Shown piece by piece: positions 12,757 to 24,368 of a stretch of 64,000 bases of DNA. This DNA comes from Corbicula japonica (taxonomy: Eukaryota; Mollusca; Bivalvia; Venerida; Cyrenidae). The stretch's first letter is position 1. Each line of letters starts with the position of its first letter. Below the pieces are notes generated by a model. It saw only the letters and a program-made list of their open reading frames with translations, ran no database searches and was not told where the DNA came from. The stretch covers positions 17,598,053 to 17,662,052 of the forward strand of contig JAZAYU010000002.1 in NCBI GenBank assembly GCA_038501625.1. The letters are read 5' to 3'. The translations under genes and the position numbers were made by a program.

Positions 12757-12892
12757 AAGGTTATAAAGCTGAGATTGGAAACCAGTCTCAAATCTCAAGC
12801 ATCTGATTGGCTGAAATGGCGACTGGTCGCCATTTCAGCCAATCAGATGCTTGAGATTTGAGACTGGTTTCCATGCTCAGTTTTATAACCTT
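12757..12892. mobile_element. family B hairpin MITE, copy 1
   Basis: Near-perfect palindrome: AAGGTTATAAAGCTGAGATT on the left, reversed on the right, with CTCAAGCATCTGATTGGCTG and GGCGACTGGTCGCC at the centre. No coding capacity. Confidence 0.9.
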
Positions 12893-13084
12893 ATGCACAG
12901 TTTGCAATTCCATATAATCTGATCAGGATCACTGTAAAATTTGCTTTTAGATTCATTAGATTAATTCTGACAAAGAAGTGATCACTGTTAGATCCAGATC
13001 AGCCTGTTATTGCTATTGTTTTACCATCATCTGGTTTGAAATGTTTGAATTTACTTTACTCTGTACTTCATGACATGCCTTTTG

Positions 13085-14542
13085 TAACATAGGCAAACAG
13101 TGTAGATCCAGAACGACCTCCATCTCCGTGCCATCTGATCAGAATCTACTTTGTTTGCTTTTAAATTTATTAGATTATTTCTGACCAAAAAGTGAACAGT
13201 TTAGATCCTGATCAGACTGCAAATATGTGCTGACTGATCTGGATCTACACTGGTTGCACATGCATTCAAACAGGTATATATGGTGTAAAAAGGGTTAATC
13301 TTTCCAAGTTTCCCCTATCGTCTGTCAGTTTTTCTAGAATAATGTAGAGTGCAACTGCTTTAAGTTTAAACAGATGGGTATTATGTTAACAGTTAAACAT
13401 ATTGTTTCTTCCATGGCAGGTTAACTTGACAGCTGTTCCTGTAGTTCCAAAAAACTACAACAACAAGCATTTGTTTTTTATTCATGTCTGGTTTAACATC
13501 TTGGAATTTTGCTGCTGGGGTCCATTGTTTCTTCAAGGCTTATCAGCTGATTAATTGAACCAAATTTAAAGACACCTGTGTTCAAGATCATTAAACTAGA
13601 TTTGGAGACCCGTCTGAAATCTCAAGCATCTGATTGGCTGAAATGGCAACTGATCGCCATTTCAGCCAATCAGATACTTGTTATTTGAGACAGGTCTTCA
13701 GATAAAGTTTTATGATCTTTGGAAAAGGTCTTATTTCTTATAAATACAGATAATATAACTCAATTGAATTTATTGCTGCTGTATTAATGACAATACTTAT
13801 TCTTGACCCTTCACTCCATAAATACAATTTTACTACATGCGTGACCACTGTAGATCCAGATCATACTTCACATCTTTGATTTTTGATCGGGATCTGCACT
13901 TGTTGCTTACTAGTCAGAAATAACCATATAAATCAAAAAGCGAACAGTGTAGATCTTGATCAGACAGCATGGATGTGCTAACTGATCTGGATTTACACTG
14001 TTCATCCAGGCCATAAAGGCCTATCCTATAATGAAGGAATGAATGAGAAACCACATTTTGGAGATACCTGTTTTACTTCTGATTGCATGTGTGCACAATC
14101 TCCCTCTTTCCACCTTTCTGCTAATTCTGCACCCTCTCATCTCCACTTCCTCCACACTAACCACTATCCTTCCTCCCTTGCATTCACTCCCAAACAAAGA
14201 AAAGTAGAAAATGTCTAGACTGAGAACCAATATAAATATCAAAAACTAACTTAAAGTATATTTGTCGTTAACTCAAAAGCATTTATTGAGTTGTATTGTC
14301 TATATATATAAGAAATAAGGCTCACATGATTTTATCACAATCATGTGTAACCAGTGTAGATCCAGATCAGCTGGCACATCCATTCTTTCTGATCTGAATA
14401 TACCACTTATCTTGGTCAGAAAAAAAATTAATCTTAAAGTGAACGGTGTAAATCCTGATTAGACATCAAAGATGTGAATGCTGATCTGGATCTACACTGT
14501 TTGCCTATGTGATAAAAGCTGTATAAATTGATTAAGGGTTTA
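13085..14542. mobile_element. cluster of three family A copies
   Basis: Copies at about 13085-13296, 13804-14015 and 14325-14542 each carry TGTAGATCCAGATCA and GATCTGGATCTACACTG-like words with GGGTTAA-type or similar ends. A fragment precedes at 12900-13020. The rest of the interval is unremarkable except the family B copy at 13583. Confidence 0.65.
13583..13720. mobile_element. family B hairpin MITE, copy 2 (GATCAT subfamily)
   Basis: Ends are AAGATCATTAAACTAGATT / TTTTATGATCTTT rather than AAGGTTATAAA; the core ATCTGATTGGCTGAAATGGC is the same. The right arm is more diverged than in other copies. Confidence 0.85.
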
Positions 14543-14615
14543 ATAGCTGTATTAATTGATTAAGAATTAATTTGATGACTAGTGAAAAAAAATCATCACT
14601 GAAAATCCTGTGCCC

Positions 14616-14751
14616 AAGGTTATAAAACTGAGCATGGAAACCAGTCTCAAATCTCAAGCATCTGATTGGCTGAAATAGCGACCAGTCGCCATTTCAGCCA
14701 ATCAGATGCTTGAGATTTGAGACTGGTTTCAAAACTCAGTTTTATAACCTT
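14616..14751. mobile_element. family B hairpin MITE, copy 3
   Basis: AAGGTTATAAAACTGAGCAT to CTCAGTTTTATAACCTT, with GCGACCAGTCGC at the centre. Confidence 0.9.
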
Positions 14752-15229
14752 CAACCCACAGTTTGTTCTTTAGAGTAAGATACAAGAGAATAAAAAATGA
14801 ATAATATTGAAGTTTTTCAAAGGCGGAATTAAATTATATAAGTACACTAAGTGGGTACAGATTGTCTCTCAAGTACAGTTTTCCTGTTTGCAGTCTTGGA
14901 GACCATTTTGAACTGTATGTTTTTGTTTTGAAGTGTTGTACTCATCACATCACCATGTGTAAGAGTTGATCATGTTTATTTTCCCTATACATGTATTTTT
15001 TCATGTATGCAGATGAGAATATTATTTATAAACTATTATAAATTTTTTGTTATCTCATTTTGTTTTTGAAAAGGGCAAAAGCTTGTTGTTTTTTTATGAT
15101 AAAAGGAAATTACTATAAATTTAAATAAGGAATATATTGCTCACTGCTTGAGCTCAGCTGTGTTTTTATTTGGAGTTTAAACAGATACATGTATGTTGTT
15201 TGTTGCATTGTTTGCAGATACTCTTTTTT

Positions 15230-15472
15230 TAACCCTTTGCTCCACATGCACGCCTCATGGCATGGGCGAACATTGTAGATCCAGATCAGCCAGCACATCC
15301 CTGTCGTCGGATCAGAATCTGCAATGTTGGCTTTTTCATTATTTATAAGGTTATTGTTGACCAAAAACCAAACAGTTCAGATCCTGATCGGATGGCACAG
15401 ATATGCCAACTTTTCTTTATCTACACTGGTTGCACATGCATAAAGAAGCATATATATGGAAGAAAGGGTTAA
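15230..15472. mobile_element. family A MITE
   Basis: TTAACCCTTTGCTCCA at the left and TGGAAGAAAGGGTTAA at the right form the inverted ends with TTAA outermost. An (AT)n tract of about 26 bases lies downstream at 15665-15690. Confidence 0.82.
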
Positions 15473-15663
15473 AGCTGCCTATTCACAGTTCAGGGTGAAA
15501 TACTTCAATGAATATTAATTGTACTGCTGCTTAATGCCTATAAATGATCGAACACGAGCAAATTTTGCTGAATATAAGACTAATCATTAAATTTCCAGAT
15601 CTGTTGTAGATGAATTTTAATGCATTATTTACGTTATTAATGGTATAACAACTACAGCTTTAA

Positions 15664-15694
<31 letters not shown>

Positions 15695-16055
15695 ATATTC
15701 TCTTGTACATTGACTGGAAGAATATAACATCACATTTACTTTGTTTACTTATCTTCTATCGTAATCACAAATGTGCAAGCTGATCTGGATCTACACTATT
15801 TGCTCATCAATAGAAGTCATATCTATGATGTAAATATGGTCAAACCTGTATTAAGAGAATTGCAAAAAGTGGCTGCTTAACACATGTGGCTCAAGTGGCT
15901 ATTTAAGAATTTTAAGACAGGTAAAAATTGGAACAAAATGTCAGATTTGGACATATTCAAACTGGCTGTTTAAGACAGGTGGTTGATAAATGCAGGTGGC
16001 TGCTAAGGCAGTTTTAGCTGAAGTTTTTAATGAATTTTACATATTTATTTTTCAG

Positions 16056-16213
16056 GAGTGGTAGAATGTAAAGAAGAAGACGACATGAATGGTCACTTAC
16101 CAAGAGGGTTACCCCCAGTCCCGGGTCATGTGATACATTTTGACCCCTCCAGACCCCCACCCTCACCTAGGGAGTTGTATGCGGCAGGAATGTACCCTGG
16201 TGTGGAGGAACAG
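16056..16213 (+). CDS. ESPN: espin-like exon a (Pro-rich, acidic start)
   Basis: The acceptor is a T-rich tract ending in TTCAG at 16051-16055 and the donor is GTATAT at 16214. The first two bases complete a codon begun in an earlier exon; the exon ends on a codon boundary. It encodes V-V-E-C-K-E-E-D-D-M-N-G-H followed by LPRGLPPVPGHVIHF and SRPPPSPRELY. No catalytic motif is visible; the short polyproline pieces fit the espin linker between ankyrin repeats and the WH2. The sequence directly before it (15838-16018) is a dispersed repeat also found at 3040-3215. Confidence 0.8.
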
Positions 16214-16514
16214 GTATATTCTTGTTTGATTTCAAATTTCTGAGGCTAGTTTCTCAAATCTTTATCTTTTGGTTTAGCATTGACTCTATGCTTAAAAGGG
16301 AGAGCATAAACTGCAGCTTAATGTTAGTACTGCTTAGGTTATTTCCCTTGCATAATAAAGCAGAAAAAGGTAATAACACATGAAAATCTGTCTTTTGCAT
16401 GTTTCAGATATGATTTCTCATTTATTTATCAAAAAATAGAAGGTAGCACAAGTTGTCAATAATTTGATTGTTCTGTTTGGACTCTTGGGGGAAAAACTAT
16501 CTTCATATATTTGT

Positions 16515-16655
16515 AATGAAAACTGACAGAAAAAAAGAACAGAAAACTGACAGAAAAAAAGAACAGAAAACTGACAGAAAAATGAAAAACAGAAAACTTA
16601 CATACAGAGGAAAAACAGAAAACTGACAGAAGAAAAATAGAAAACTGACAGAAAT
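16515..16655 (+). repeat. ~25-bp tandem repeat (GAAAACTGACAGAAAAA)
   Basis: About six degenerate purine-rich units in the intron between exons a and b. The minus-strand open frame over it is an artefact. Confidence 0.75.
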
Positions 16656-16980
16656 AGGCAAAACAGATGGACACATGATGTCACCTTAGTTATCAAGGGA
16701 CACAAGGGAGACAAACGTGCTTTGAAATTTATTTTTCATCTGATTTTGAAAAAAAAACACACACATTTTACTTCTTTATTTTGTATAATATTCTGTCCCT
16801 GCCAAATATCATTTATATATTTCAATTTTTAGGAAATCATTGCCTCTCTTTAGGCTTAGTGCAAAAACAGTTTATTTTGTTCTTATTTCAATGGTACTTA
16901 AACCATTTTTGCACAAAGGTGACGACAGACATGTGGGGTTCTGTTCCAGTAAGTTATATAACTTTGTTATTTAATTTCAG

Positions 16981-17055
16981 TACTACCCTGATCAGAAAAA
17001 GCAAGCTCCTCCTCCGCCAAGACGTAACCCAGAAACCAGACTGAGTACTACATCG
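16981..17055 (+). CDS. ESPN: espin-like exon b (short Pro/Arg exon)
   Basis: A 75-nt exon, phase 0 at both ends, with acceptor TTTAATTTCAG ending at 16980 and donor GTACGT at 17056. It encodes 25 residues with the core KKQAPPPPRRNPETR. Because both ends are phase 0 it could be skipped without a frame change. It joins in frame to the preceding (16213) and following (18853) exons. Confidence 0.82.
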
Positions 17056-17229
17056 GTACGTACACTGTTTGTTCTACAGATGTATGTTTCTTCATCAGAA
17101 ATGATCTATTAAATTCAAAGGTGGCAAGTTTAGTTTAAACATATTTTATTGTAATAAATAGCATACAATATACAAGCAGGTGGACATGAAGAAATAATCT
17201 ATTCATGCAAATGGGTCAGGCCACGAGTT

Positions 17230-18835
17230 ATACCAACATCAGCGAACGGCCTTTCCCATAAGTGGCAAGTGTATATCCAGATCGCTCTGCACAGATGTGC
17301 TGTCTGATCAGAAGCTCCACTGTTCACTTCATGGTCAAAAATAACCTAATAATCTTAAATTATGAAGTGTAGATCCAGATTGGCCATCACATCTGCCAAG
17401 TCTGATCAGGATCTACACTGTTCACTTCTTAGTCAGACATAACTTAACTCTTTACTCCATTGGTACACCAGTACTGCCTGGGAAACAATGCCTATCCAGA
17501 TCCACATCCATGCAATCAGATCAGGATCTACACTGTTTGCTTATAGATCCATTGGGTTATTTTTCACCTAGATGTGATAACTGCAGATCCATATCAGTGC
17601 AGTCTGATAGGGATCTACAATACTCTCATATGCACATAATTATAGGATATACATAATTGTAGGATATAAGAAATATGCATGGAGTGAATTACACAGTTGT
17701 TTATCTAAGCAATATCAAATTTTAATGCTAAATACAAAATGAATTATCCTACTTAAAACCAAGCACTCTAATGAAATAACCCTTTCCTCCATATATACGC
17801 ATTTTTATGCATGTGCAACCAGTGTAGATCCAGATCAGCCAGCACATCTGTGCCATCTGATCAGGATCTGCACTGGTCGCATTTTGGTAAAAAATAACCT
17901 AATGAATCAAAAAGCTAAAAAGTGCAGATCCTGATCAGATGGCACAGATGTGCCGGCTGATCTGGATCTACACTGTTCACCCTCGCAATAAAGGTGTGTC
18001 TATGAAGGAAAGGGATAACCCTTGAATCTATGGATCAGTCTTGGATGACCAGTGTAGATCTGATCAGGCCGCACATCAATGCCATCTGATCAGTAACTAC
18101 ACTTTTTACTCCATTGATACACAGTTATTACAGTGGCAAACAGTGTAGATCCAGATCATCTGGCACATCCGTACCAACTTATGAGGATTTGTAGTGTTCA
18201 CTTTATGATTAATTAGGTTTTTTTCTGACCAGAAAACAAAAGTACAGATCCTGATCAGATGGCAAAAATGTGACTGCTGATCAGGATCTACACTGGTCAC
18301 ACGTGTTAAAACACGTATATATTGAATAAAGAGGTGTTTTTTTACCAAAAACAGTTATGGATATTCCTTTTACTCTACACTGGTTGACCATCTTGTTGAA
18401 GGCATATCCGAATTATTTATCTTTATTTTATACCTTTTTTCCTGAAATGTAATCATTTGTTACAGTGTAAAGGATTACACCATACACCACATCACACCAC
18501 TTTGGGATCTGATCATCCAGATTTGACTTATGAGATCTCAAGTTATATAAGCTGAATTTCTGTAATGTACATAAAACAACAGTATTGACATGTGGTGATG
18601 GTAATGGTGTTTTGCTCTTTATCACTACTCAAAGAAATATGGCTGTTTTCTATGGGCACACATCCGTGCCATCTGATCAGGATCTACACTGTTTGCTTTT
18701 TGATTTATTATTATTATTTCTGACCATGAAATGTCGATCCTGATCATATGGCATATATGTGCCAGCTGATGTGGATCTACACTGTTCACACATGAGATTA
18801 AATTTTTATATACGGAGTAAAGATTTAATGTTCTT
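17230..18835. mobile_element. run of family A copies in intron before the Pro-rich exon
   Basis: Copies or fragments at about 17230-17440, 17443-17690, 17777-18018 (well preserved, TTAT/AACCCTTTCCTCC to GAAGGAAAGGGATAA), 18019-18340 and 18640-18833. Together they fill most of the 1.8 kb intron up to the acceptor of the exon at 18853. Confidence 0.7.
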
Positions 18836-18852
18836 ACACAATATATTTACAG

Positions 18853-19966
18853 ACTAGCAACTATGAAGAAATGCATGATCCCAGACAATCATCACCTTAT
18901 CACCATGGTTACCCACAGTCACCTCAACACGGGAACCAGGCACCTAGAAGACCATCACATGGTTCCCCAGTTCTTGGAGCAAGAATGGAACACAGTCCAC
19001 AGCATTCACCAGCAGCTGGAAACCAGTCTCCTAGACATACAACACATGGTTCCCCAATTATGAAGTCAAAAATGGCTCATGTACCTCAGAGCCCACGTGG
19101 TGCAGGAAACCAGCCTTTTTCTTATGGTGCTGTGATGTCACCAAAATTACATCACGTTGACAATGTCAGTGCTAACCAAACTGTTCAAAACACACAAAAT
19201 GGACACCCAAATTACAATATGTCAAATTCAAATTATCCAAATTTAAATCAAAATGGAGGAAGTCCAGCAATGAATTATGGGAAGAGTGAGTCGGTATTTC
19301 AACCACAGCCACATCGGCCAGCCCCACAGGGACCTCCTCCCCCAGTGCCAAACCCACAACCTCAATATTCACACAGCCCCACAATGCAGAGACATTCAGT
19401 CAGTGCTGTACAATATAATGAGCAGAGAGTCAATGCTCCGGGAGTTCCTAACCCAAAGTTATCTCTCCGGAGTAAATCAGTGCCATGTAATCGTGAAGAG
19501 GAAGTACAGCTACCCCCGCCACCACCTTTGCCAGATAGAGGGAGCTACAAGATGGCGCCACCTGTGTACCGCTCCTCTTCGCCACCTTTACCTCCGCCAC
19601 CACCAGAATTATTAGAAGATTTACCTCCCCCTATACCGTATTCAGCACCACTTGTACAACAAAATCCAGTGCTCATAAACTCGCCACATGTGCCTATGCA
19701 AAAAGGTCTTCCAAATCCAACTTTAAATTTGCCGAGTCATTCCTCTGCCCCTCCCCCTCCTCCACCATTATCTTCTATTCCAAGAAAGAAAACTGACCAA
19801 CCACAAACAAGGACTCCATCTAACATTGTTCCTGCTTCAACAGAGCTGGGAACAAGGATTGATACAGGATATACAGACAGAAACGGGAACCAACAACCAC
19901 CTGCACGGCCTCCGGGTGACCCCTTTTTGTTACAGCAGATCACAAATGTGCAGTTGAAGAAAAGAG
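18853..19966 (+). CDS. ESPN: espin-like large proline-rich exon ending in a WH2-like motif
   Basis: The acceptor AG is at 18851-18852; the donor GTACAT is at 19967 after one base of a split codon. It encodes about 371 residues. From the start: T-S-N-Y-E-E, then a His/Ser/Pro region with a 29-residue imperfect repeat beginning G-N-Q at 18931, 19018 and 19105, then an Asn/Gln-rich stretch, then several polyproline runs (LPPPPPLPDRG near 19510, LPPPPPELLEDLPPPIP near 19590, APPPPPPLSSIPRKK near 19750). It ends with DPFLLQQITNVQLKKR, which has the L-L-x-x-I ... L-K-K pattern of a WH2 actin-monomer-binding motif. Polyproline next to WH2 is the usual layout for profilin/actin delivery and is found in espins. 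The open frame runs to 19986, but the coding part should stop at the donor. Confidence 0.9.
18931..19191 (+). repeat. 87-bp in-frame tandem repeat in the proline-rich exon
   Basis: Three units start at G-N-Q codons 18931, 19018 and 19105. Units one and two share G-N-Q-x-P-R ... H-G-S-P and a later S-P; the third is more diverged (GNQPFSYGAVMSP). Spacing is exactly 87 bases, so frame is kept. Confidence 0.7.
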
Positions 19967-20023
19967 GTACATTTCATTTATTTTGAATTTCTTGGTTATT
20001 CATAACTAAAATGGAATAACGTG

Positions 20024-20531
20024 TTAACCCTTTACTCTATGGGATATGGCTTTTATCCGACGGGTAGGCAGTGTAGATCCTGATCACCTGGTACATCCTG
20101 TCTGTCTGATCTGGATCTTCACTATTCATTTCTAAATTTGTTAGTTTTTATGCCCCCACAAAGTGGGAGGCATATAGGGTTGCACTCTTCAGTCCGTCCG
20201 TCCGTATGTCCCCCCAAATCTTGTGGCATCAACTCATCCAAAACTATAAGGCGGATTTTTTTCAAACTTGCACAGATGATCAAGCACGATGTGTAGATGA
20301 TCGTAAAGAAAAGATTTTTTCCTGCAACCATTTTTACCAGAGTTATGGCTCTTTGTTAATTAAAAATTATGTTGCAGCAGTGGGGGCATCAGTATCCGAG
20401 GACTCATTCTAGTTTTTCTGACCAAGCATGTTTTAGATTAAAATCAGATAGCACAAATGTGCAGGCTGATCTGGATCTACACAGGTTGCCCATGTGATAA
20501 ATGGCATATCCATGAAGTATAAAAGGGTTAA
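20024..20531. mobile_element. family A MITE interrupted by a family C element
   Basis: The left half (20024-20147) starts TTAACCCTTTACTC; the right half (20417-20531) resumes TCTGACCAAGCATG and ends AAAAGGGTTAA. The family C element sits where family A normally reads GTTAGGTTATTTCTGACC. Confidence 0.8.
20148..20416 (+). mobile_element. family C repeat, copy 1 (nested, most complete)
   Basis: Starts TATGCCCCCACAAAGTGGGA and ends GGGGGCATCAGTATCCGAGG-ACTCATTCTAG. Internal words TCTTGTGGCATCAACTC, CAAACTTGCACAGATGATCA and AGAGTTATGGC recur in the copies at 31908, 37302, 37573 and 48755. Confidence 0.8.
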
Positions 20532-20985
20532 TTCAGTTAAATGTTATGTTAAGTTCATACACTAGTGTATCTTATTTGAGCTAATTGCATGATATTTTTG
20601 TGCATTGCTTGTAAAACTTTTCATTTTCTTACTTTTTTGGAAAAACATCAATGTCTGTGTTTTACAATGACAAGTAAAAAAAGAAATTTTGTGGATTGTT
20701 TGATTACAAATATCCAAGCACAAATATAAAAATGTATGCTTAGGAATTTTCAGTATATTTTCATCTTTACTCCATGCAAAATAAGAGAAATAAGTGTTTT
20801 GCTAAGAACTTTGAGATAAAAATGCATGTCAAACAGTTTGATTAACAATTCAATTTTAGGAGCATGTTAATGAACTTTATGTGTATAGGTTTGCAATGAT
20901 TTTGTTAGCTGTTACAACCTAACATCCACCCTCCTCTCCCCCTACCCCTTCCGCCTCACCTCCCCTGATACATCACCTGCACTTT

Positions 20986-21313
20986 AACACTTTCCTCAAT
21001 AGATACACCTTTATTGCATGGGCAAAGAGTTTAGATCCAGATCAGCTGGCACATCTATGCCGTCTGATCAGGATCTAAACTGTTTGCTTTTTGATTTGTT
21101 TTATTTGTTAGGTTATTTCTTTACATATTTCTTTATCAATTAAAGTGCAATAACAACTGTAGAAGTCAGTTACTAAAGCTAATTTTTCTTCTGGTCAGCA
21201 TAACCTTAATTGACAGATACTGTCCAGTGTCTGGGCAGAAATTGAACATAACTTTGTCTGGAATCTTACAATTATTTGCCCAATAAAAGTGTATATATGG
21301 AGAAAAGAGATAA
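20986..21313. mobile_element. family A MITE (expanded or interrupted)
   Basis: Left end ACACTTTCCTCAATAGATAC, right end ATATATGGAGAAAAGAGATAA; an unrelated AT-rich segment lengthens the middle. Confidence 0.65.
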
Positions 21314-21767
21314 GTGTACAATGCATGCCAATCACATCAGAAATTTGATTTACAGAGCAAGCAACTACTACAGCTGACAGCTGAACACGTTTTCCAAAAA
21401 AAAAAATTAATTGTCTTAAAAGGAGTGACACCAAATCATAACTATTTAATATTGCATTTACACTGGATCAAATAATAAAGCTTAAACTAAGTTTTTCCAG
21501 TTAATGATGTTTAATTGTATTTTTTATTTCATTCTAAAATACTCAATAACTAAGAAGTTAGAAAGTCACATAGTTATTTACATGCTATTATTGTTTTAAT
21601 ATGCTGTTGTCATGCAATTTTGGTGTGCATGAGCGTGACAAGTGTACATCATATTTCTGTTGAGAAAATTATTACCCAGCTTTACTTCCACTTGAAAAAC
21701 GTGATGTGCCCGATGCATGTAGCTTGGCAGAAACTGTAACATAAATGTGTGCATATCTTGTTATAAA

Positions 21768-21968
21768 CAGGGCTTATTTCACAGACAGGAGGCGGCCAAT
21801 GCCCGATAATTTTGGGGAAAATGTGATTTCTTCTCTGAAAGGGGGGTGGGGATGAAAAAAAAGCCTGGTGTAAAGTAAGTTTTGGGGAAAATTGCAAGAT
21901 TTTAAAGAAATTTTTATAAAGGGAAAGCCCCTGTAAATGGCCCCTACTAAATAAGGAAGAAAGCCCTG
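21768..21968 (+). mobile_element. family D repeat, copy 2
   Basis: CAGGGCTT at the left, AAGCCCTG at the right. Its right end is continued into the 58-bp tandem array. Confidence 0.75.
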
Positions 21969-22404
21969 ATAACATACTGGTTATGAGTCCCCTACCGGCC
22001 CCTACTAAATAAGGAAGAAAGCCCTGATAACATACTGGTTATGAGTCCCCTACCGGCCCCTACTAAATAAGGAAGAAAGCCCTGATAACATACTGGTTAC
22101 GAGTCCCCTACCGGCCCCTACTAAATAAGGAAGAAAGCCCTGATAACATACTGGTTACAAGTCCCCTACTGGCCCCTACTTAATAAGGAAGAAAGCCCTG
22201 ATAACATACTGGTTATGAGTCCCCTACCGGCCCCTACTAAATAAGGAAGAAAGCCCTGATAACATACTGGTTACGAGTCCCCTACCGGCCCCTACTAAAT
22301 AAGGAAGAAAGCCCTGATAACATACTAGTTACGAGTCCCCTACCGGCCCCTACTAAATAAGAAAGAAAGCCCTGATAACATACTGGTTATGAGTCCCCTA
22401 CCGG
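21941..22404 (+). repeat. 58-bp tandem repeat, 8 copies
   Basis: Eight units of 58 bases (464 bases in all), each holding CCCCTACTAAATAAGGAAGA, AAGCCCTGATAACATACTGG and GAGTCCCCTACCGG. Copies differ by only one or two bases. The unit contains the right end of the family D element plus about 30 bases of flank, so it grew from the insertion junction. Confidence 0.92.
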
Positions 22405-22680
22405 TTTGGGTAGTTACATGATAATTTCCAACTTTCTGGTCAAAATTTCCATAAATACAAAATATTGCTGCCTAAAACGGAGGTTCAACAACTCTACTGA
22501 ACTCCCTGTGGACCGAAACCAGTAATATTTTTTTAACTAGCATAATTTTGGTTTGGGACAAATTGATGTATATGAGTGTAGTAGTCATTATTTGCCAGGG
22601 GGTGGGGGTGTCAGATGTCAATATTGAAGCATATTGCCCATCTGTTCATGGAAATTAATTAAAAAGACATTTTTCTACAG

Positions 22681-22782
22681 AAGTGGAAGCTACTGCTGCA
22701 GATGGGAGATTAGGGAAGATAGAGTTGTCTGCCTTGAAATTAAGGCAAACTTCGGCTAGAGTGAAGTTACTCGAACGAGATG
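22681..22782 (+). CDS. ESPN: espin-like exon d (post-WH2 linker)
   Basis: A 102-nt exon with acceptor TTTTTCTACAG and donor GTAAAT at 22783. It enters with two bases completing a split Glu codon and leaves one base (phase 1 to phase 1), matching its neighbours. It encodes E-V-E-A-T-A-A-D-G-R-L-G-K-I-E-L-S-A-L-K then L-R-Q-T-S-A-R-V-K-L-L-E-R-D. Basic and helical in character; it may complete the WH2 region begun in the previous exon. Confidence 0.82.
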
Positions 22783-23094
22783 GTAAATCTATTAAATTAT
22801 CTTAGAAGTTTTGCTTCTATAGCTTGAACAGATTTGTCTTGCAGCATGTTGATATAATCGTGTGGCGTTTTTGTAGCTTATCATGTCTGTTATATTATGA
22901 AAGTGTTTTGTACTTGTGTTAAATGAATTAAACCTAAAATTGTTTATATTACATATACTCCAACTGTTTATAATCAATTAAAATTAGTTTACTTCTTCAA
23001 TGAAGTGAATCATTAGAATAAATCAGATAGGTAAAACATCTAATACTTCAAAAGATTACTCCAAAGGTATTTCACCATTTTATCATTTTATTAT

Positions 23095-23336
23095 TTAACC
23101 CTTTCCTGGACATATACGCATTTTTACGCATGTGCAACCAGTGTAGATCCAGATCAGCCGGCACATCCGTGCCGTCTGATCTGGATCTGCACTGGTCGCA
23201 TTTCGGTCAGAAATAACCTAATGAATCAAAAAGCGAACAGTTTAGATCCTGATCAGACGGCACGGATGTGCCGGCTGATCTGGATCTAAACTGTTCGCCC
23301 TAGCAATAAAGGTGTATCTATACAGGAATGGGTTAA
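23095..23336. mobile_element. family A MITE, best-preserved copy
   Basis: TTAACCCTTTCCTGGACATA at the left; GGAATGGGTTAA at the right. Inside, TAGATCCAGATCAGCCGGCA and the mirrored TGCCGGCTGATCTGGATCTA form long complementary arms, with a second pair around GATCAGACGGCACGG. TTAA outermost suggests a TTAA target site, as in piggyBac-type elements; no transposase. Confidence 0.88.
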
Positions 23337-23579
23337 TCCTTTACTCCATAGGATAAGGCTGTTATCCCATGGGTAAACAGTGTCGATCCAGATCAGCTAA
23401 CACATCTGTGCTGTCTGATTTAGATCTACACTGGTTGCTTCTTTGTCTGAAATAACTTAATGAATGTAAAAAATGAACAGTTTAGATCCTGACCAGATGG
23501 CATGGATGTTCAAGCTGATCTAGATCTACACTGTTTGCTAGTTGGATAACAGCCATATTCCATGGAGTTAAAAGTTAAA
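23336..23579. mobile_element. family A MITE directly abutting the previous copy
   Basis: Begins at the junction (TCCTTTACTCCATAGG) and ends CCATGGAGTTAAAAGTTAA. More diverged, of the CCATAGGATAAGGC subtype. Confidence 0.78.
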
Positions 23580-24071
23580 TAATAAAATGATTAATGACAT
23601 ACATTTTGACTTGACCAACAAGCTAAACATTATTACCAAGAATATTTTGTCCATTGAAAGCCAGAAGACTTTATCATAGGGATCGCTTTGTCTGTCAGTC
23701 CGTCATGGAAACTTAATGTAAGCTTTAACTTTGTCATTAATTAATTATATTACTTATTCATTTACAACTTTCAATTTTTATTTCTTTTGACATCAGGGTC
23801 ATAATGAAGCCAAAATCTTAAGATTAAGATCAAACTTGATGGAGTTATGCCCCTTTATGTACTCGGATTTCTCGCAAAAACTTTATATTTCTTTAATATT
23901 GGCTATAACTTTGCATTTAATAATATTTCTTCATCAAACTTTTGAGAAGTAACTTGTGGTGACACAAGTGTTCTTGTATTATACAATAGTTTCTGGTAAA
24001 ATATGATGATAAGAAGTTAACTTCAATGTATTGTATCTATAAATTAAAAATACGTTGGATTCTGAGCAAGT

Positions 24072-24314
24072 TTAACCCTTTCCTCCATAGACACACTGTT
24101 ATTGCATGGGCAAACAGTGTAGATCCAGATCAGCCGGCACATCCGTGCCATCAGATCACGATCTGCACTGTTCGCGTTATGATTTGTTAGGTTATTTCTG
24201 ACCAAAATGCGACCAGTGCAGATCCTGATCAGACGGCGCAGATGTGCTGGCTGATCTGGATCTGCACTGGTTGCACATGCATAAAAATGTGTATATATGG
24301 AGGAAAAGGTTAAT
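24072..24314. mobile_element. family A MITE just upstream of exon e
   Basis: TTAACCCTTTCCTCCATAGA to ATATGGAGGAAAAGGTTAA. It ends 54 bases before the acceptor at 24368. Confidence 0.85.
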
Positions 24315-24368
24315 AAACTTTTATGTCCTGTTGTTCCTGGATTTTTAATTGCAAATTATATTATGCAG

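Noticed and set aside
1..16055. Ankyrin-repeat exons expected upstream in an espin gene
   Set aside because: None of the frames here shows ankyrin-type helices or suitable splice sites; they probably lie before position 1, or this transcript starts from an internal promoter.
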